From: Thalassospira xiamenensis M-5 = DSM 17429
GTDB lineage: Bacteria; Pseudomonadota; Alphaproteobacteria; Rhodospirillales; Thalassospiraceae
Length of the DNA stretch: 64,000 bases
Direction: 5' to 3'
Assembly: GCF_000300235.2 (NCBI RefSeq)
Contig: NZ_CP004388.1
Span: forward strand, 1,035,501-1,099,500
Shown piece after piece: positions 25,363 to 32,896 of this stretch. The notes beneath the pieces are model-generated. The model saw nothing but the letters and a program-made list of their open reading frames with translations. It searched no databases and was not told the origin of the DNA. Every line of letters starts with the position of its first letter. The first letter of the stretch is position 1. The translations under genes were made by a program, and so were the position numbers.

Positions 25363-25595
25363 GTCACTCCCGCGCAGGCGGGAGTCCATGGGGCTTGCAG
25401 GTTCGGTGGATGGTTTTGAGGCTGTGGCACGAAGGACTGGAGTCCCGCCTTCGCGGGAATGACGGTTTATTGAGATACGATTTCCACCCGTTTGTCACTC
25501 CCGCGCAGGCGGGAGTCCATCGGGCAGCGGGTCCGGTGGAAGGTTTTGAGGCTGCGGCGCGAAGGGCTGGATTCCCGCGTTCGCAAGAATGACGG
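25363..25595. repeat. Palindromic repeat cluster 7
   Basis: Four copies: 25363-25387, 25439-25465, 25494-25518 and 25569-25595 (last one partly degenerate). They fill the spacer between the TetR gene and the GIY-YIG gene. Confidence 0.9.
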
Positions 25596-25613
25596 AAGAG
25601 AGTTTATCGACGC

Positions 25614-25904
25614 TTATGCGTTCAGGCTATCGAACAGGTCGTTCCAGTCGGGATTGTGTTTTTCGATCAGGTCGAGCTTCCAGGCGCGGCGCCATTTTTT
25701 AAGGCGCTTTTCGCGCAAAATGGCGTTTTCCATGCTGTCATACAGTTCAAAATGCACGAGTTGCCCGACATTGTAACGTTGGGTGAAGCCCTTATCCGTG
25801 CCAGTGCGATGTTGCCAGATGCGGGCGCGCAGATCGGCGGTGACGCCGATGTAAAGCGTGCCGTTGCGGTTGCTGGCAAGGATATAGACGCAGGGCTGTT
25901 TCAT
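25614..25904 (-). CDS. Small GIY-YIG nuclease-domain protein
   Basis: A 96-residue single-domain protein. The GIY-YIG core is CVYILASNRNGTLYIGVTADLRARIWQHR, with the catalytic Tyr and Arg in place, and a later glutamate lies in AILREKRLKKWRRAWKLDLIE. It belongs to the compact UPF0213/YhbQ-like group. It is enclosed by eight copies of the palindromic repeat (four on each side), which makes a link between nuclease and repeat spread attractive but unproven. The ATG at 25904 is the only suitable start. It is read against the phage genes. Confidence 0.88.
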   Translation of the reverse strand: MKQPCVYILASNRNGTLYIGVTADLRARIWQHRTGTDKGFTQRYNVGQLVHFELYDSMENAILREKRLKKWRRAWKLDLIEKHNPDWNDLFDSLNA

Positions 25905-26001
25905 CGCCGGAGGATAGCAGGATTTGGCCAGATGACGGAGCTTTTGGTGATGCCGATGGGTGGTTTTGGTTGCGGGGGTGGAGGTCTCGGCACGAAAGAC
26001 T

Positions 26002-26210
26002 GGATTCCCGCGTTCGCGGGAATGACGGCTTTGGGGATGGGCTTTCGACACATTCGTCACTCCCGCGAAGGCGGGAGTCCATCGTGCTGAGGGTTCGGTG
26101 GTTGGGGTAGAGGACGTGGCCCGCAAGGACTGGATTCCCGCGTGCGCGGGAATGACGGTTTTGGGGATGGGCTTTCGACACATTCGTCACTCCCGCGAAA
26201 GCGGGAGTCC
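26002..26210. repeat. Palindromic repeat cluster 8
   Basis: Four copies: 26002-26028, 26056-26080, 26132-26158 and 26186-26210, two composite pairs about 130 bases apart, between the GIY-YIG gene and the large terminase. Confidence 0.9.
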
Positions 26211-26245
26211 AGGGTGCAGCGGGTTGGATGGTGAGGGGATCGGGC

Positions 26246-27817
26246 ATGGCGCAGGTGATTGATCGGGGGCGGGCGAGATGTGCCGGGTTTGGCGAATTTG
26301 TCTGGATCTGGAATGCGATGATGGGGCTTGGGATGCCGGGGCATCATCGCGATATGGCGGCGTGGCTTGAGGCGTGCTGGACGGCGGGGAAGGGGCAGCT
26401 TTTGCTGATGGCGTTTCGCAATTCGGGCAAATCAACACTGGTCGGGCTGTTTTGCGCGTGGCTTTTGTATCGCGATGCGGATTTGCGCATTCTGGTGCTG
26501 GCGGCCGATCTGGGACTGGCGAAAAAGATGGTTCGCAATGTCAAGCGCGTGATCGAACGCCATCCGTTGCTGGCGGGGCTTCTGCCCGAAAAGCGGGTCG
26601 ATTGGGGCACGCAGCGTTTTACGGTCGAGCGACCGGGCGTATTGCGGGATCCGTCGATGCAGGCGGCGGGAATTGGCGGCAATATCACCGGGTCGCGCGC
26701 CGATGTGGTGATTTGCGATGATGTCGAGGTGCCCAAAAACAGCGATAGCGCCCATAAACGCGCCGAATTGCGCGAGAAACTGGGCGAGATTGCCTATGTG
26801 CTGTCGCCCGATGGCACGCAGATTTATGTCGGAACCCCACATAGCTATTATTCGATCTATGCCGATGAAATCCGGGCCGAAACCGGGGAGGCTGCACCGT
26901 TTCTGGCGGGGTTTGAGCGGTTCTGCCTGCCGATCCTGGATGAACAGGGGCAATCGAACTGGCCAGACCGGTTTCCGATCACCAAGATCGAGGAAATCCG
27001 CACCCATACCGGGGAGCGGAAATTTGCCAGCCAGATGATGCTGGAGATGCTGGCCCCCAGTGACGGCATCCTCGACCCGGCCCGGTTGCACCGTTATGGC
27101 GATGATGCGGTGATCGAGCAGGCCAACGGGGTGCTTCGGCTGTCGATTGCGGGGCGGCGGATGGTGGCGGGCGCATGCCATTTTGATCCGAGTTTTGGGG
27201 CCGGTGGGGGCTTACCTGGTGGCGCATATGGGAGCGCAAAGGGGGGTGATGGCGCGGTGATTGCGTGCGTTTATGTCTGCGAGCGGGGGGAATACTGGCT
27301 GCATGATATGGCGTGGCTGACATTTGATCCGGCACGCCTGCATGAGGCCGATGAAGCCAGCCAGATTTGTGCCAAGGCCGCAGCATTCATCCGGCAGAAC
27401 CATTTGCCGTCGGTGCGGGTCGAGACCAATGGCGTCGGGCGGTTTTTGCCCAATATCCTGCGTCGCGCCTTAAAGCAGGCCGACTGGGCGGCAAGTGTGG
27501 TGGAGCATCACGAGGCGAAAAACAAGGACGCGCGGATCGAGGATGCATTTGGGGCGGTGTTGAGTGCGGGGTTGCTGCATGCGCATGCGCGTATCTGGCA
27601 AACGCCGTTCATCCGTGAAATGCGCGAATGGCGACCCGGCGAGGGACGGGGGCGCGGGAAGGGCAAAGCAGGCCAGCATGATGACGGGCTTGATGCGGTG
27701 GCGGGCTGCCTGATCCATGAGCCGGTGCGCCTGCCGCGGGTGGAAAAAGCCCGGTCCGGGGGCGACTGGCGGCCTGCCGGGGCGGCTTTTTCGGCGCGAA
27801 ACGGGTTTCAGCCCTAA
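26246..27817 (+). CDS. Large terminase subunit (TerL)
   Basis: About 523 residues. The ATPase has a Walker A at about 57-63 (FRNSGKS) and a Walker B VVICDDVE at about 154-161. The nuclease half has an early acidic CHFDPSFG, a GDGAVIACVYVC strand and KNKDARIEDAFGAVLSAG, ending HDDGLDAVAGCL. This matches podoviral (T7 gp19-like) terminases that package DNA through the portal. I prefer the ATG at 26246 over 26228, since GAGGGG lies about eight bases upstream. It lies far downstream of the portal, as in T7, but is separated from the fibre genes by cargo. Confidence 0.85.
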   Translation: MAQVIDRGRARCAGFGEFVWIWNAMMGLGMPGHHRDMAAWLEACWTAGKGQLLLMAFRNSGKSTLVGLFCAWLLYRDADLRILVLAADLGLAKKMVRNVKRVIERHPLLAGLLPEKRVDWGTQRFTVERPGVLRDPSMQAAGIGGNITGSRADVVICDDVEVPKNSDSAHKRAELREKLGEIAYVLSPDGTQIYVGTPHSYYSIYADEIRAETGEAAPFLAGFERFCLPILDEQGQSNWPDRFPITKIEEIRTHTGERKFASQMMLEMLAPSDGILDPARLHRYGDDAVIEQANGVLRLSIAGRRMVAGACHFDPSFGAGGGLPGGAYGSAKGGDGAVIACVYVCERGEYWLHDMAWLTFDPARLHEADEASQICAKAAAFIRQNHLPSVRVETNGVGRFLPNILRRALKQADWAASVVEHHEAKNKDARIEDAFGAVLSAGLLHAHARIWQTPFIREMREWRPGEGRGRGKGKAGQHDDGLDAVAGCLIHEPVRLPRVEKARSGGDWRPAGAAFSARNGFQP

Positions 27818-28093
27818 AAAGTTTCGTGAATTCACAAATGCTTATGCAATCCGTCGATCACAAAATCGAGAAATTCATGGAAAATTCAATATTCGTGATT
27901 ACCTTAACTATATGATTGAATAGTAATTGCGAAAATTAACTATACAAAGGAATAATTTGCATCCTTTGAGCCGATACGGGTTTGTTGCCGCAAGGCGCGG
28001 CGTTGGTCAATTTAGCAGTGCCGGAACACAAGACGCCCCTGCCGTTCATCCCGGGCGCACCGCACTGCCTGTCCCTTAAAGGAGGGCCTGACC
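27818..28093. other. AT-rich spacer, promoter-like but no gene
   Basis: The first ~140 bases after the terminase are strongly AT-rich, with two TTAACTATA segments (27904 and 27936), so a promoter for the lysis genes may lie here; no clear -35/-10 pair can be assigned. The end of the spacer carries AAAGGAGGG, the ribosome-binding site of the next gene. Confidence 0.4.
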
Positions 28094-28405
28094 ATGTGGA
28101 AAACTGTAAGCCTGATTGCCGTAATGACCGGTGGCATCACCCTTGCCAGTCCGGTTACGGCGCAGACCGTATCGCCGGTTTGCGGCGACCGCACCAAGGT
28201 GATCAACAGCCTGAGCGCGAAATATTCCGAGGAACCGGTTGCGGTTGGCGTGACCGCCAATGGCGGCGTGATCGAGGTGCTGAAAGCCCCCGATGGCAAG
28301 ACATGGACCATCCTGTTTACCTCGCCCAACGGGGCAAGCTGCCTTGTGGCATCGGGCGAGGCGTGGCAGGAGCTTGAGGTAAAGTTTAACGGGCCGCACG
28401 CCTGA
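28094..28405 (+). CDS. Small exported alphaproteobacterial protein
   Basis: A 103-residue protein with a signal peptide (MWKTVSLIAVMTGGITLASPVTAQ). The mature part has KYSEEPVAVGVTANGGVIEV, APDGKTWTILFTSPNGASCLVASGEAW and two cysteines that could pair. Proteins with this pattern are widespread in alphaproteobacteria but have no known function. AAAGGAGGG gives a strong translation start. It lies between terminase and lysis genes. Confidence 0.7.
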   Translation: MWKTVSLIAVMTGGITLASPVTAQTVSPVCGDRTKVINSLSAKYSEEPVAVGVTANGGVIEVLKAPDGKTWTILFTSPNGASCLVASGEAWQELEVKFNGPHA

Positions 28406-28581
28406 ATTTTCGGCGCGCCCCGGACCGAGACACCAGCCCCGCAACCGACCCTATCCTCCCGGTGGGTGCTTGCGGACCCGGCTGGTGACCATTGACGGAT
28501 GACTGAGACGAAGACAATCGGGACGATTGAGACGACGGCTGATCCTATCTTATCTGGTTTTGATGAGTGACCTCCTTGACT

Positions 28582-28616
28582 GACCCGCAAGCCTTTCGGT
28601 TTGCGGGTCTTTTTTG
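28582..28616 (+). terminator. Rho-independent terminator
   Basis: GACCCGCAA / TTTGCGGGTC stem followed by TTTTTT. It lies about 180 bases after the small exported protein gene; the stretch between holds nothing recognisable. Confidence 0.85.
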
Positions 28617-28661
28617 TGCCGGGGCGGGAGAGGGGGCGGGCGGCTTGGTAAAATTTCATGT

Positions 28662-28692
28662 GGGTCCGCATTTCCGATGCGGGCCCTTTTTC
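28662..28692 (+). terminator. Second terminator-like hairpin before the lysis genes
   Basis: GGGTCCGCAT / GATGCGGGCCC stem followed by a five-T run, 35 bases upstream of the next start. Confidence 0.65.
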
Positions 28693-28726
28693 ATGGGCGA
28701 TTCATGCAAAGGGGCAGGAGGATGTG

Positions 28727-29020
28727 ATGAGCGGACCGGTTGATCTGATCTGGTGGATTACGGCGGTGGAAATTCCCGCCGTGGCGGGGCTTTTCTGGCT
28801 GAACTGGCGGATGCGGGGCGAGCTTTCGGCGCGGCTGGAAAGCCAGCGCGAGGGTCATGACGCGGAGATGATCGCGCTTCGCGATGGCTTGGCGGACTTC
28901 AAGCTCGATGTGGCGCGAAACTACGTTTCGATCCCGTACCTCAAGGATATTGAAAAACGCCTGACCGCGCATCTGCTGCGGATCGAGGCGAAGCTTGATC
29001 ACAATGTACCGGCAGCGTGA
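28727..29020 (+). CDS. Small membrane protein of the lysis module
   Basis: A 97-residue protein. One N-terminal membrane segment (LIWWITAVEIPAVAGLFWLNW) is followed by a cytoplasmic or periplasmic coiled coil (ARLESQREGHDAEMIALRDGLADF). It could be a spanin-like, anti-holin or holin-type protein; I do not recognise the family. CAGGAGG before the ATG at 28727 sets the start. It precedes the cell-wall hydrolase by 32 bases. Confidence 0.6.
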   Translation: MSGPVDLIWWITAVEIPAVAGLFWLNWRMRGELSARLESQREGHDAEMIALRDGLADFKLDVARNYVSIPYLKDIEKRLTAHLLRIEAKLDHNVPAA

Positions 29021-29052
29021 GGCCGGTTTTGAACCCTAGAAAGGAAACAGCG

Positions 29053-29508
29053 ATGAATGATGTTCTGATGATGGAAGCCGTTGCCGACCCGCAGGAATTG
29101 CCGGTCGCCGAGGTGCTGGCAAGGACGCTTTATGGTGAGGCGCGCGGCGAGGGTTTGCCGGGGATCGAGGCGGTGGCCTGCGTGATCCTGAACCGGGTGG
29201 CATTTGCCAAAGCGCGCGGGCGCTATTGGTGGGGCAATACGGTGTCGCAGGTGTGCCTGAAACCGGGGCAGTTTTCCTGCTGGAACGCGGGCGATCCGAA
29301 CCGGGTGAAGTTGCTTAAGCTCAGTGCGCGCGACCCGGCATACCGGCTGTGCAAACGGGTGGCGACACGGGCATTGGCCGGGGAGATTGCCGACATGACC
29401 CAGGGGGCGACGCATTATCACACCCATGCGGTTGATCCCTATTGGGCGCGCGGACAGGTGCCGGTGGCCGAGATTGGCGGGCATCTGTTTTTCAAAAACA
29501 TCGGTTAA
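29053..29508 (+). CDS. SleB-type cell-wall hydrolase (phage endolysin)
   Basis: A 151-residue Hydrolase_2 protein. LARTLYGEARGEGLPGIEAVACVILNRV carries the catalytic glutamate. FSCWNAGDPNR, GATHYHTHAVDPYWA and VAEIGGHLFFKN complete the family pattern. It cleaves peptidoglycan glycan strands. There is no signal peptide, so export depends on the holin encoded 20 bases downstream. Alphaproteobacterial phages and gene transfer agents use this hydrolase-holin pair. It makes the ferredoxin-lysozyme unnecessary as an endolysin. Confidence 0.85.
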   Translation: MNDVLMMEAVADPQELPVAEVLARTLYGEARGEGLPGIEAVACVILNRVAFAKARGRYWWGNTVSQVCLKPGQFSCWNAGDPNRVKLLKLSARDPAYRLCKRVATRALAGEIADMTQGATHYHTHAVDPYWARGQVPVAEIGGHLFFKNIG

Positions 29509-29528
29509 TTCAAACGGGGAGGTATCAC

Positions 29529-30029
29529 ATGATACCAGCATTACTGGCGCAGATCGGCCTGCCGCTTTTGATGAAGGCGGTCGGGGCGGGGCTTGAAACC
29601 ATTGATCATCCGGTCGCGAAAACCGCGGCCGAGGGGCTTAAACAGGTGGGGGATGCGGTGACCAAGGGCGATGTCACGCCCGCCCAGATCATCGAGGCCA
29701 ACCGCCATTCCGAACGCATGGCGGAAATCGAGCTTTCGCGGGACCGGAGCGTTCTGGCAACCGTCAACCGCACCATCCGGGCCGAGGTACAAAGCGAGGA
29801 TGCGTTTGTGCGCCGCTGGCGACCGAGCTTTGGCTATGCGGTGGCACTCACCTGGATCATGACCATGGGATCAATTGCGGCCGCCATCATCTTAACGCCG
29901 CTTCAGGCCCCGGCGATTATCGCGGCATTGGTCAATACCAGCCCGATCTGGGGCATTGCGCTGGGCGTTTTGGGGGTCAGTGTGGTGAAGCGGAGTGCGG
30001 ATAAGAAGATCGGGGAGGGTGGCGCGTGA
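29529..30029 (+). CDS. Holin, GTA-type three-TM family
   Basis: A 166-residue protein. IGLPLLMKAVGAGLETI at the N-terminus, GDVTPAQIIEANRHSERMAEIELS, AEVQSEDAFVRRWRPSFGYAVALTW, then two C-terminal membrane segments (MGSIAAAIILTPLQAPAI and SPIWGIALGVLGVSVV). This fits the three-TM holin family first linked to gene transfer agent release. GGAGG before the ATG sets the start. A decayed copy of its C-terminus lies 600 bases downstream. Confidence 0.82.
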   Translation: MIPALLAQIGLPLLMKAVGAGLETIDHPVAKTAAEGLKQVGDAVTKGDVTPAQIIEANRHSERMAEIELSRDRSVLATVNRTIRAEVQSEDAFVRRWRPSFGYAVALTWIMTMGSIAAAIILTPLQAPAIIAALVNTSPIWGIALGVLGVSVVKRSADKKIGEGGA

Positions 30030-30167
30030 CGGGGTGACGGGGTGGTGGCCTGTTTGCGGCGGTGATTGCGGGTTGTTTCGGGTGGTGTGGCTGATATGAT
30101 CGAAAACACCACCCAGGGGGCTAACAGGGGGCTTGAGATTTTGCTGGCCTCCGCAGACGAGGCCGCC

Positions 30168-30626
30168 ATGTCTGATCAAACGTCGTCATTGCATTTACCA
30201 TCACGGCCGATTGCGGCGACAATTGCCGTTGTCGTGCGCGATCAGCAGGTTTTGCTGGTGCGCCGCGCCAATCCGCCCGATCAGGGCATGTGGGGATATC
30301 CCGGCGGCAAGATCGAGGCGGGCGAAACCCTTGCACAGGCCGCGTTACGCGAACTTCACGAGGAAACCGGTATTTCGGCGGAAGCCATCGGTGTTTTGAC
30401 GGCCCTTGATGCCTTTGATCGTGATGCGGACGGGCAGGTTAAACGCCATTTCATCCTGATTGCGATGCTGTGCCGCTGGAATGGTGGGGAGCCGGTTGCG
30501 GGGGATGATGCGCTGGATGCGGGCTGGTTCCCGGTTGCCGGGCTTGAGGAAGGCGGGCTTGAGCTGAGTCAGGATGTGGCGTGGGTGGCGCGGAAGGCGG
30601 CGGGTGTTATGGAGGAGGGGGCATGA
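30168..30626 (+). CDS. Nudix hydrolase (MutT-like)
   Basis: A 152-residue protein with a complete Nudix box (GGKIEAGETLAQAALRELHEET) after AATIAVVVRDQQVLLVRRANPPDQGMWGYP. It hydrolyses nucleoside-diphosphate derivatives, but the substrate is unknown. I use the ATG at 30168; the longer ORF start has no ribosome-binding site. It lies between the intact holin gene and a holin-derived pseudogene, so it may have arrived with a duplicated fragment. Confidence 0.88.
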   Translation: MSDQTSSLHLPSRPIAATIAVVVRDQQVLLVRRANPPDQGMWGYPGGKIEAGETLAQAALRELHEETGISAEAIGVLTALDAFDRDADGQVKRHFILIAMLCRWNGGEPVAGDDALDAGWFPVAGLEEGGLELSQDVAWVARKAAGVMEEGA

Positions 30627-30752
30627 TTACCAATATCCTCACGCCGCGTCAGGCTTTGGTGGTTATTGCACCCTAGGCCAATACCATTCTGATCTGGGCG
30701 TTGTGTGTGTGGGGGGGGTCGTGATGAAGCGGAGTGCGACAAGAAGAGTGGG
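30623..30752 (+). pseudogene. Decayed duplicate of the holin C-terminus
   Basis: The DNA tracks the 3' part of the holin gene (29885-30008). Shared blocks include CTCACGCCGC, GCCAATACCA, GATCTGGGC and GAAGCGGAGTGCG in the same order, with an in-frame stop and several indels. Translated in pieces it gives ILTPRQALVVIAP against ILTPLQAPAIIAA in the holin. It is non-functional. Its presence on the far side of the Nudix gene implies a past duplication or recombination event. Confidence 0.75.
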
Positions 30753-30756
30753 CAAA

Positions 30757-30795
30757 TCAAAAGAAGGGAGTGCTCTCAAAGCACTCCCTTCAATA
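30757..30795 (-). terminator. Terminator of the 42-residue gene
   Basis: GAAGGGAGTGCT / AGCACTCCCTTC stem; read leftward it is followed by a T-rich tract. It lies just after the stop at 30802. Confidence 0.75.
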
Positions 30796-30801
30796 GAGTA
30801 G

Positions 30802-30930
30802 TTATTTTTTCTCAACTACGGTCGTCTTAGGATGTCTCTTTGCGTACTCTTTAGTCACGTAACGCCCACTCTCGGCGCTACGTGCCTTACCGGTTGATGA
30901 GGAACTTTTCGAGCTTGGTTTTTTAGCCAT
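30802..30930 (-). CDS. Very small basic protein (42 residues)
   Basis: The minus strand encodes MAKKPSSKSSSSTG..., then SGRYVTKEYAKRHPKTTV and VEKK. GGAG lies seven bases before the ATG and a terminator follows, so it is a complete expression unit. Small proteins with (T/S)GR(Y/F)VTKEYAKxHPKTTV are widespread in proteobacteria, often in prophages; function is unknown. It probably marks the right-hand rim of the phage-like block. Confidence 0.75.
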   Translation of the reverse strand: MAKKPSSKSSSSTGKARSAESGRYVTKEYAKRHPKTTVVEKK

Positions 30931-31050
30931 TTTCAATCTCCGTTGTTGGCTGTTGCTCGATCTGCCTTGAACCGTTGCTCCACAATTGATAACTTTGTGG
31001 TCTTCAAAAAGCGCAACCTCGAGGCAAATCTGACTTGAGGAAGCAATTTT

Positions 31051-31085
31051 CAGGCGATCTCTGTTCCAGCAGAGGTCGCCTTTAT
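31051..31085 (+). terminator. Terminator-like hairpin in a gene-free stretch
   Basis: AGGCGATCTCTG / CAGAGGTCGCCT stem followed by TTTATTTTG. I see no gene in 30931-31216 besides this hairpin. Confidence 0.6.
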
Positions 31086-31216
31086 TTTGTCTGCCTCAAT
31101 TAAGATGCTATCCGAAGGTATGCCACTCGTCAAAGTTTTTCATTCTGTTTAAGTTGTTGATTTTAAATGTTTTAAAGGTTTGTTCTTGATCTGTTTCTTT
31201 TTCTGATGAGGGTGCA

Positions 31217-31471
31217 ATGGAACCTGTGACTCTTCGTAATCACGTTGGATCAATGACAGCTACTTTGAACCTAGCGTTAGAACGAGTTCTGGAAACTGAA
31301 GCTCTGTGCATTGTTTCACGACTGAAATCAGGGGAGCAGATGATCTGTGTCCTGGGAGAGAATGTCGAAGCCACCTCAAGATTAGTTGCAGATGTTGAGC
31401 TTGCGAAAGTTCGAATACTTGAAGGGTTGGATAGTGTGTCGACATTAATTGTGGCGGGTGAAACCATCTAA
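31217..31471 (+). CDS. Small hypothetical protein
   Basis: An 84-residue AT-rich reading frame with GAGGG nine bases upstream. It contains ATLNLALERVLETEALCIVSRL and LGENVEATSRLVADVELAKVRILEGL, alternating strand and helix. No family is recognised. Its stop overlaps the convergent ParE-type toxin gene by four bases. A reversed ORF covers nearly the same bases, so the call is tentative. Confidence 0.4.
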   Translation: MEPVTLRNHVGSMTATLNLALERVLETEALCIVSRLKSGEQMICVLGENVEATSRLVADVELAKVRILEGLDSVSTLIVAGETI

Positions 31472-31836
31472 ATGATATGGCCCGTTTCAGAAGATAAAGC
31501 AGGCTTTTCCGATATTTTTTTTTGATTCTCGGTTTGCCAATAATCCTGCCGCCCATGCCGAACATGCAGGATTGAAACCTGTTCTTCCTCGACACAATAA
31601 AACACCCGCCAAGGCGTTCCGCGCCCATAGAGCAATTGCCGGATTTCACTATCGAAGGCGTTACTTTCCGGGGCAATTGCGTGGGCAAATGGGAAGGTTT
31701 TCAGGTTCATTACAGCTTCTTGCAAGCCATCCCGCCACCGATAGGCATAGAGCGGGTTTTCTTCATGCAGCCAGTCATAGGCCGCAATGATATCCGCGAC
31801 GGCCTTGGGCGATATGACGACCCGATAATGCTTCAT
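31468..31836 (-). CDS. RelE/ParE-family toxin
   Basis: A 122-residue protein with the ParE/RelE fold: YRVVISPKAVADIIAAYDWLHEENPLYAYRWRDGL, LKTFPFAHAIAPES, IRQLLYGRGTPWRVFYCVEEEQVSILHVRHGRQD. Such toxins cut mRNA on ribosomes (RelE) or poison gyrase (ParE); the sequence alone does not decide. About 20 extra residues follow the usual end. The start overlaps the stop of the upstream antitoxin gene. Confidence 0.88.
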   Translation of the reverse strand: MKHYRVVISPKAVADIIAAYDWLHEENPLYAYRWRDGLQEAVMNLKTFPFAHAIAPESNAFDSEIRQLLYGRGTPWRVFYCVEEEQVSILHVRHGRQDYWQTENQKKISEKPALSSETGHII

Positions 31837-32111
31837 TTATGCCGGGTGGAGAGGTCGTTAAAGAAGCTTTCCGCGTCCTGTCCCTGACCGTCGGCAATCT
31901 GATTCAGGCCTGTGCGGATGCCCGCGACCGTCTCGTTATATTCCAGACGATTTTGCATGTCCTGCCATGCCTTGGCATCCATGACCACCACAGACGCCTT
32001 GCCATTGACGGTCAGGATCGCGGGTTGCTGCGTTTCACGCAGGCGTTTGGTGAAGGTCGCCGTATCGCGTTTGAATTCGGTCAGCGGGCGAATATCCTTG
32101 GTGATATCCAT
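31833..32111 (-). CDS. Phd/YefM-family antitoxin
   Basis: A 92-residue protein. DIRPLTEFKRDTATFTKRLRETQQPAILTVNGKASVVVMDAKAWQDM is the classic Phd/YefM DNA-binding domain, and the acidic C-terminus would wrap the toxin. The start at 32111 follows AAAGGTG; the longer ORF to 32153 has no such site. It is first in the operon and overlaps the toxin gene, so the pair should be autoregulated. Confidence 0.9.
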   Translation of the reverse strand: MDITKDIRPLTEFKRDTATFTKRLRETQQPAILTVNGKASVVVMDAKAWQDMQNRLEYNETVAGIRTGLNQIADGQGQDAESFFNDLSTRHK

Positions 32112-32282
32112 ATTTGCACCTTTAAAGCATCGAATTGAATGCGAATTTAGCATGTTTTTCGTGGTGGTGCGATGGAAATTCCCGGTGAAACGTCAATGCG
32201 GGCTTAGCCCACCCTGAAACAAACCCGCCCGCCCCGCGTTGCAAAGGCAACATCATTTGGCACACAGGCAAAAGGATTTGGC

Positions 32283-32882
32283 ATGACGGACGCAGAACCG
32301 GTTTCCGTGGGCGAGATTGTCGCGCGGATACGGGATCGGGCGGCGGCGGGGCAGCGGACGGTTTCGGTTGATGATATGGTCTCCGTGCTGGGGCGGCGAA
32401 GTTACGGGCCGTTTTTGTTCGTGCCCGGATTGATCGGGGTCACACCCCTATCGGGGATTCCGATGGTGCCCGCGATCCTTGCGGTGATTGTGGCCGTGTT
32501 TGCCATTCAGATCGTTCTGGGGCGGTCGCATTTATGGTTGCCCGATATCCTTGGCCGCCGGTCGTTTGACGGGGCGAAGGTCGCCGATGCGATGGCGCGG
32601 ATCGAACCGGTTGCCGAGAAGCTTGATCGCTGGTTTTACGGGCGGTTGCCGGGATTGACCGGGCGGCATGGGGTGCGGGTGGCGGCCCTTGTCTGTGTGC
32701 TGCTGGCGGCATTGGTGCCGTTTTTTGAAATGGTGCCGTTTGCCGGGATGGCGCCGATGAGTGCGATTGCCGCCTTCGGGCTTGCGATCCTTGTGCGCGA
32801 CGGGGCGCTGATGCTGGCCGCGATATTTATTTCGCTGACATCAATGGCGGGACTGGTGTGGGTGCTGCTGGCGGCGGTGTGA
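32283..32882 (+). CDS. exoD: ExoD-family inner-membrane protein
   Basis: A 199-residue membrane protein with the ExoD pattern: YGPFLFVPGLIGVTPLSGIPMVPAILAVIVAVFAIQIVLGRSHLWLP, a central FYGRLPGLTGRHGVRVAALVC, and C-terminal MVPFAGMAPMSAIAAFGLAILVRDG. About five membrane helices are predicted. ExoD was named for a role in exopolysaccharide synthesis and symbiosis in Sinorhizobium; the molecular function is unclear. It is transcribed alone. Confidence 0.85.
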   Translation: MTDAEPVSVGEIVARIRDRAAAGQRTVSVDDMVSVLGRRSYGPFLFVPGLIGVTPLSGIPMVPAILAVIVAVFAIQIVLGRSHLWLPDILGRRSFDGAKVADAMARIEPVAEKLDRWFYGRLPGLTGRHGVRVAALVCVLLAALVPFFEMVPFAGMAPMSAIAAFGLAILVRDGALMLAAIFISLTSMAGLVWVLLAAV

Positions 32883-32896
32883 GGTGATGAGGTGGA

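Larger units (their letters stand above)
1598..30760 (+). mobile_element. T7-like podoviral late-gene block (prophage remnant or domesticated phage)
   Basis: The rightward gene order is portal, small Bbp19-like protein, scaffold, capsid, tail collar, tail tubular A, tail nozzle, internal virion protein, fibre, fibre-like protein, TerL, small membrane protein, SleB hydrolase and 3-TM holin. This is the T7-type late order. No integrase, repressor, polymerase or early gene is seen inside the block. Left and right boundaries are approximate and no attachment site was found. The block carries many inserted cargo genes and 27 copies of a host-type palindromic repeat in its spacers, which suggests long residence. 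Confidence 0.75.
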
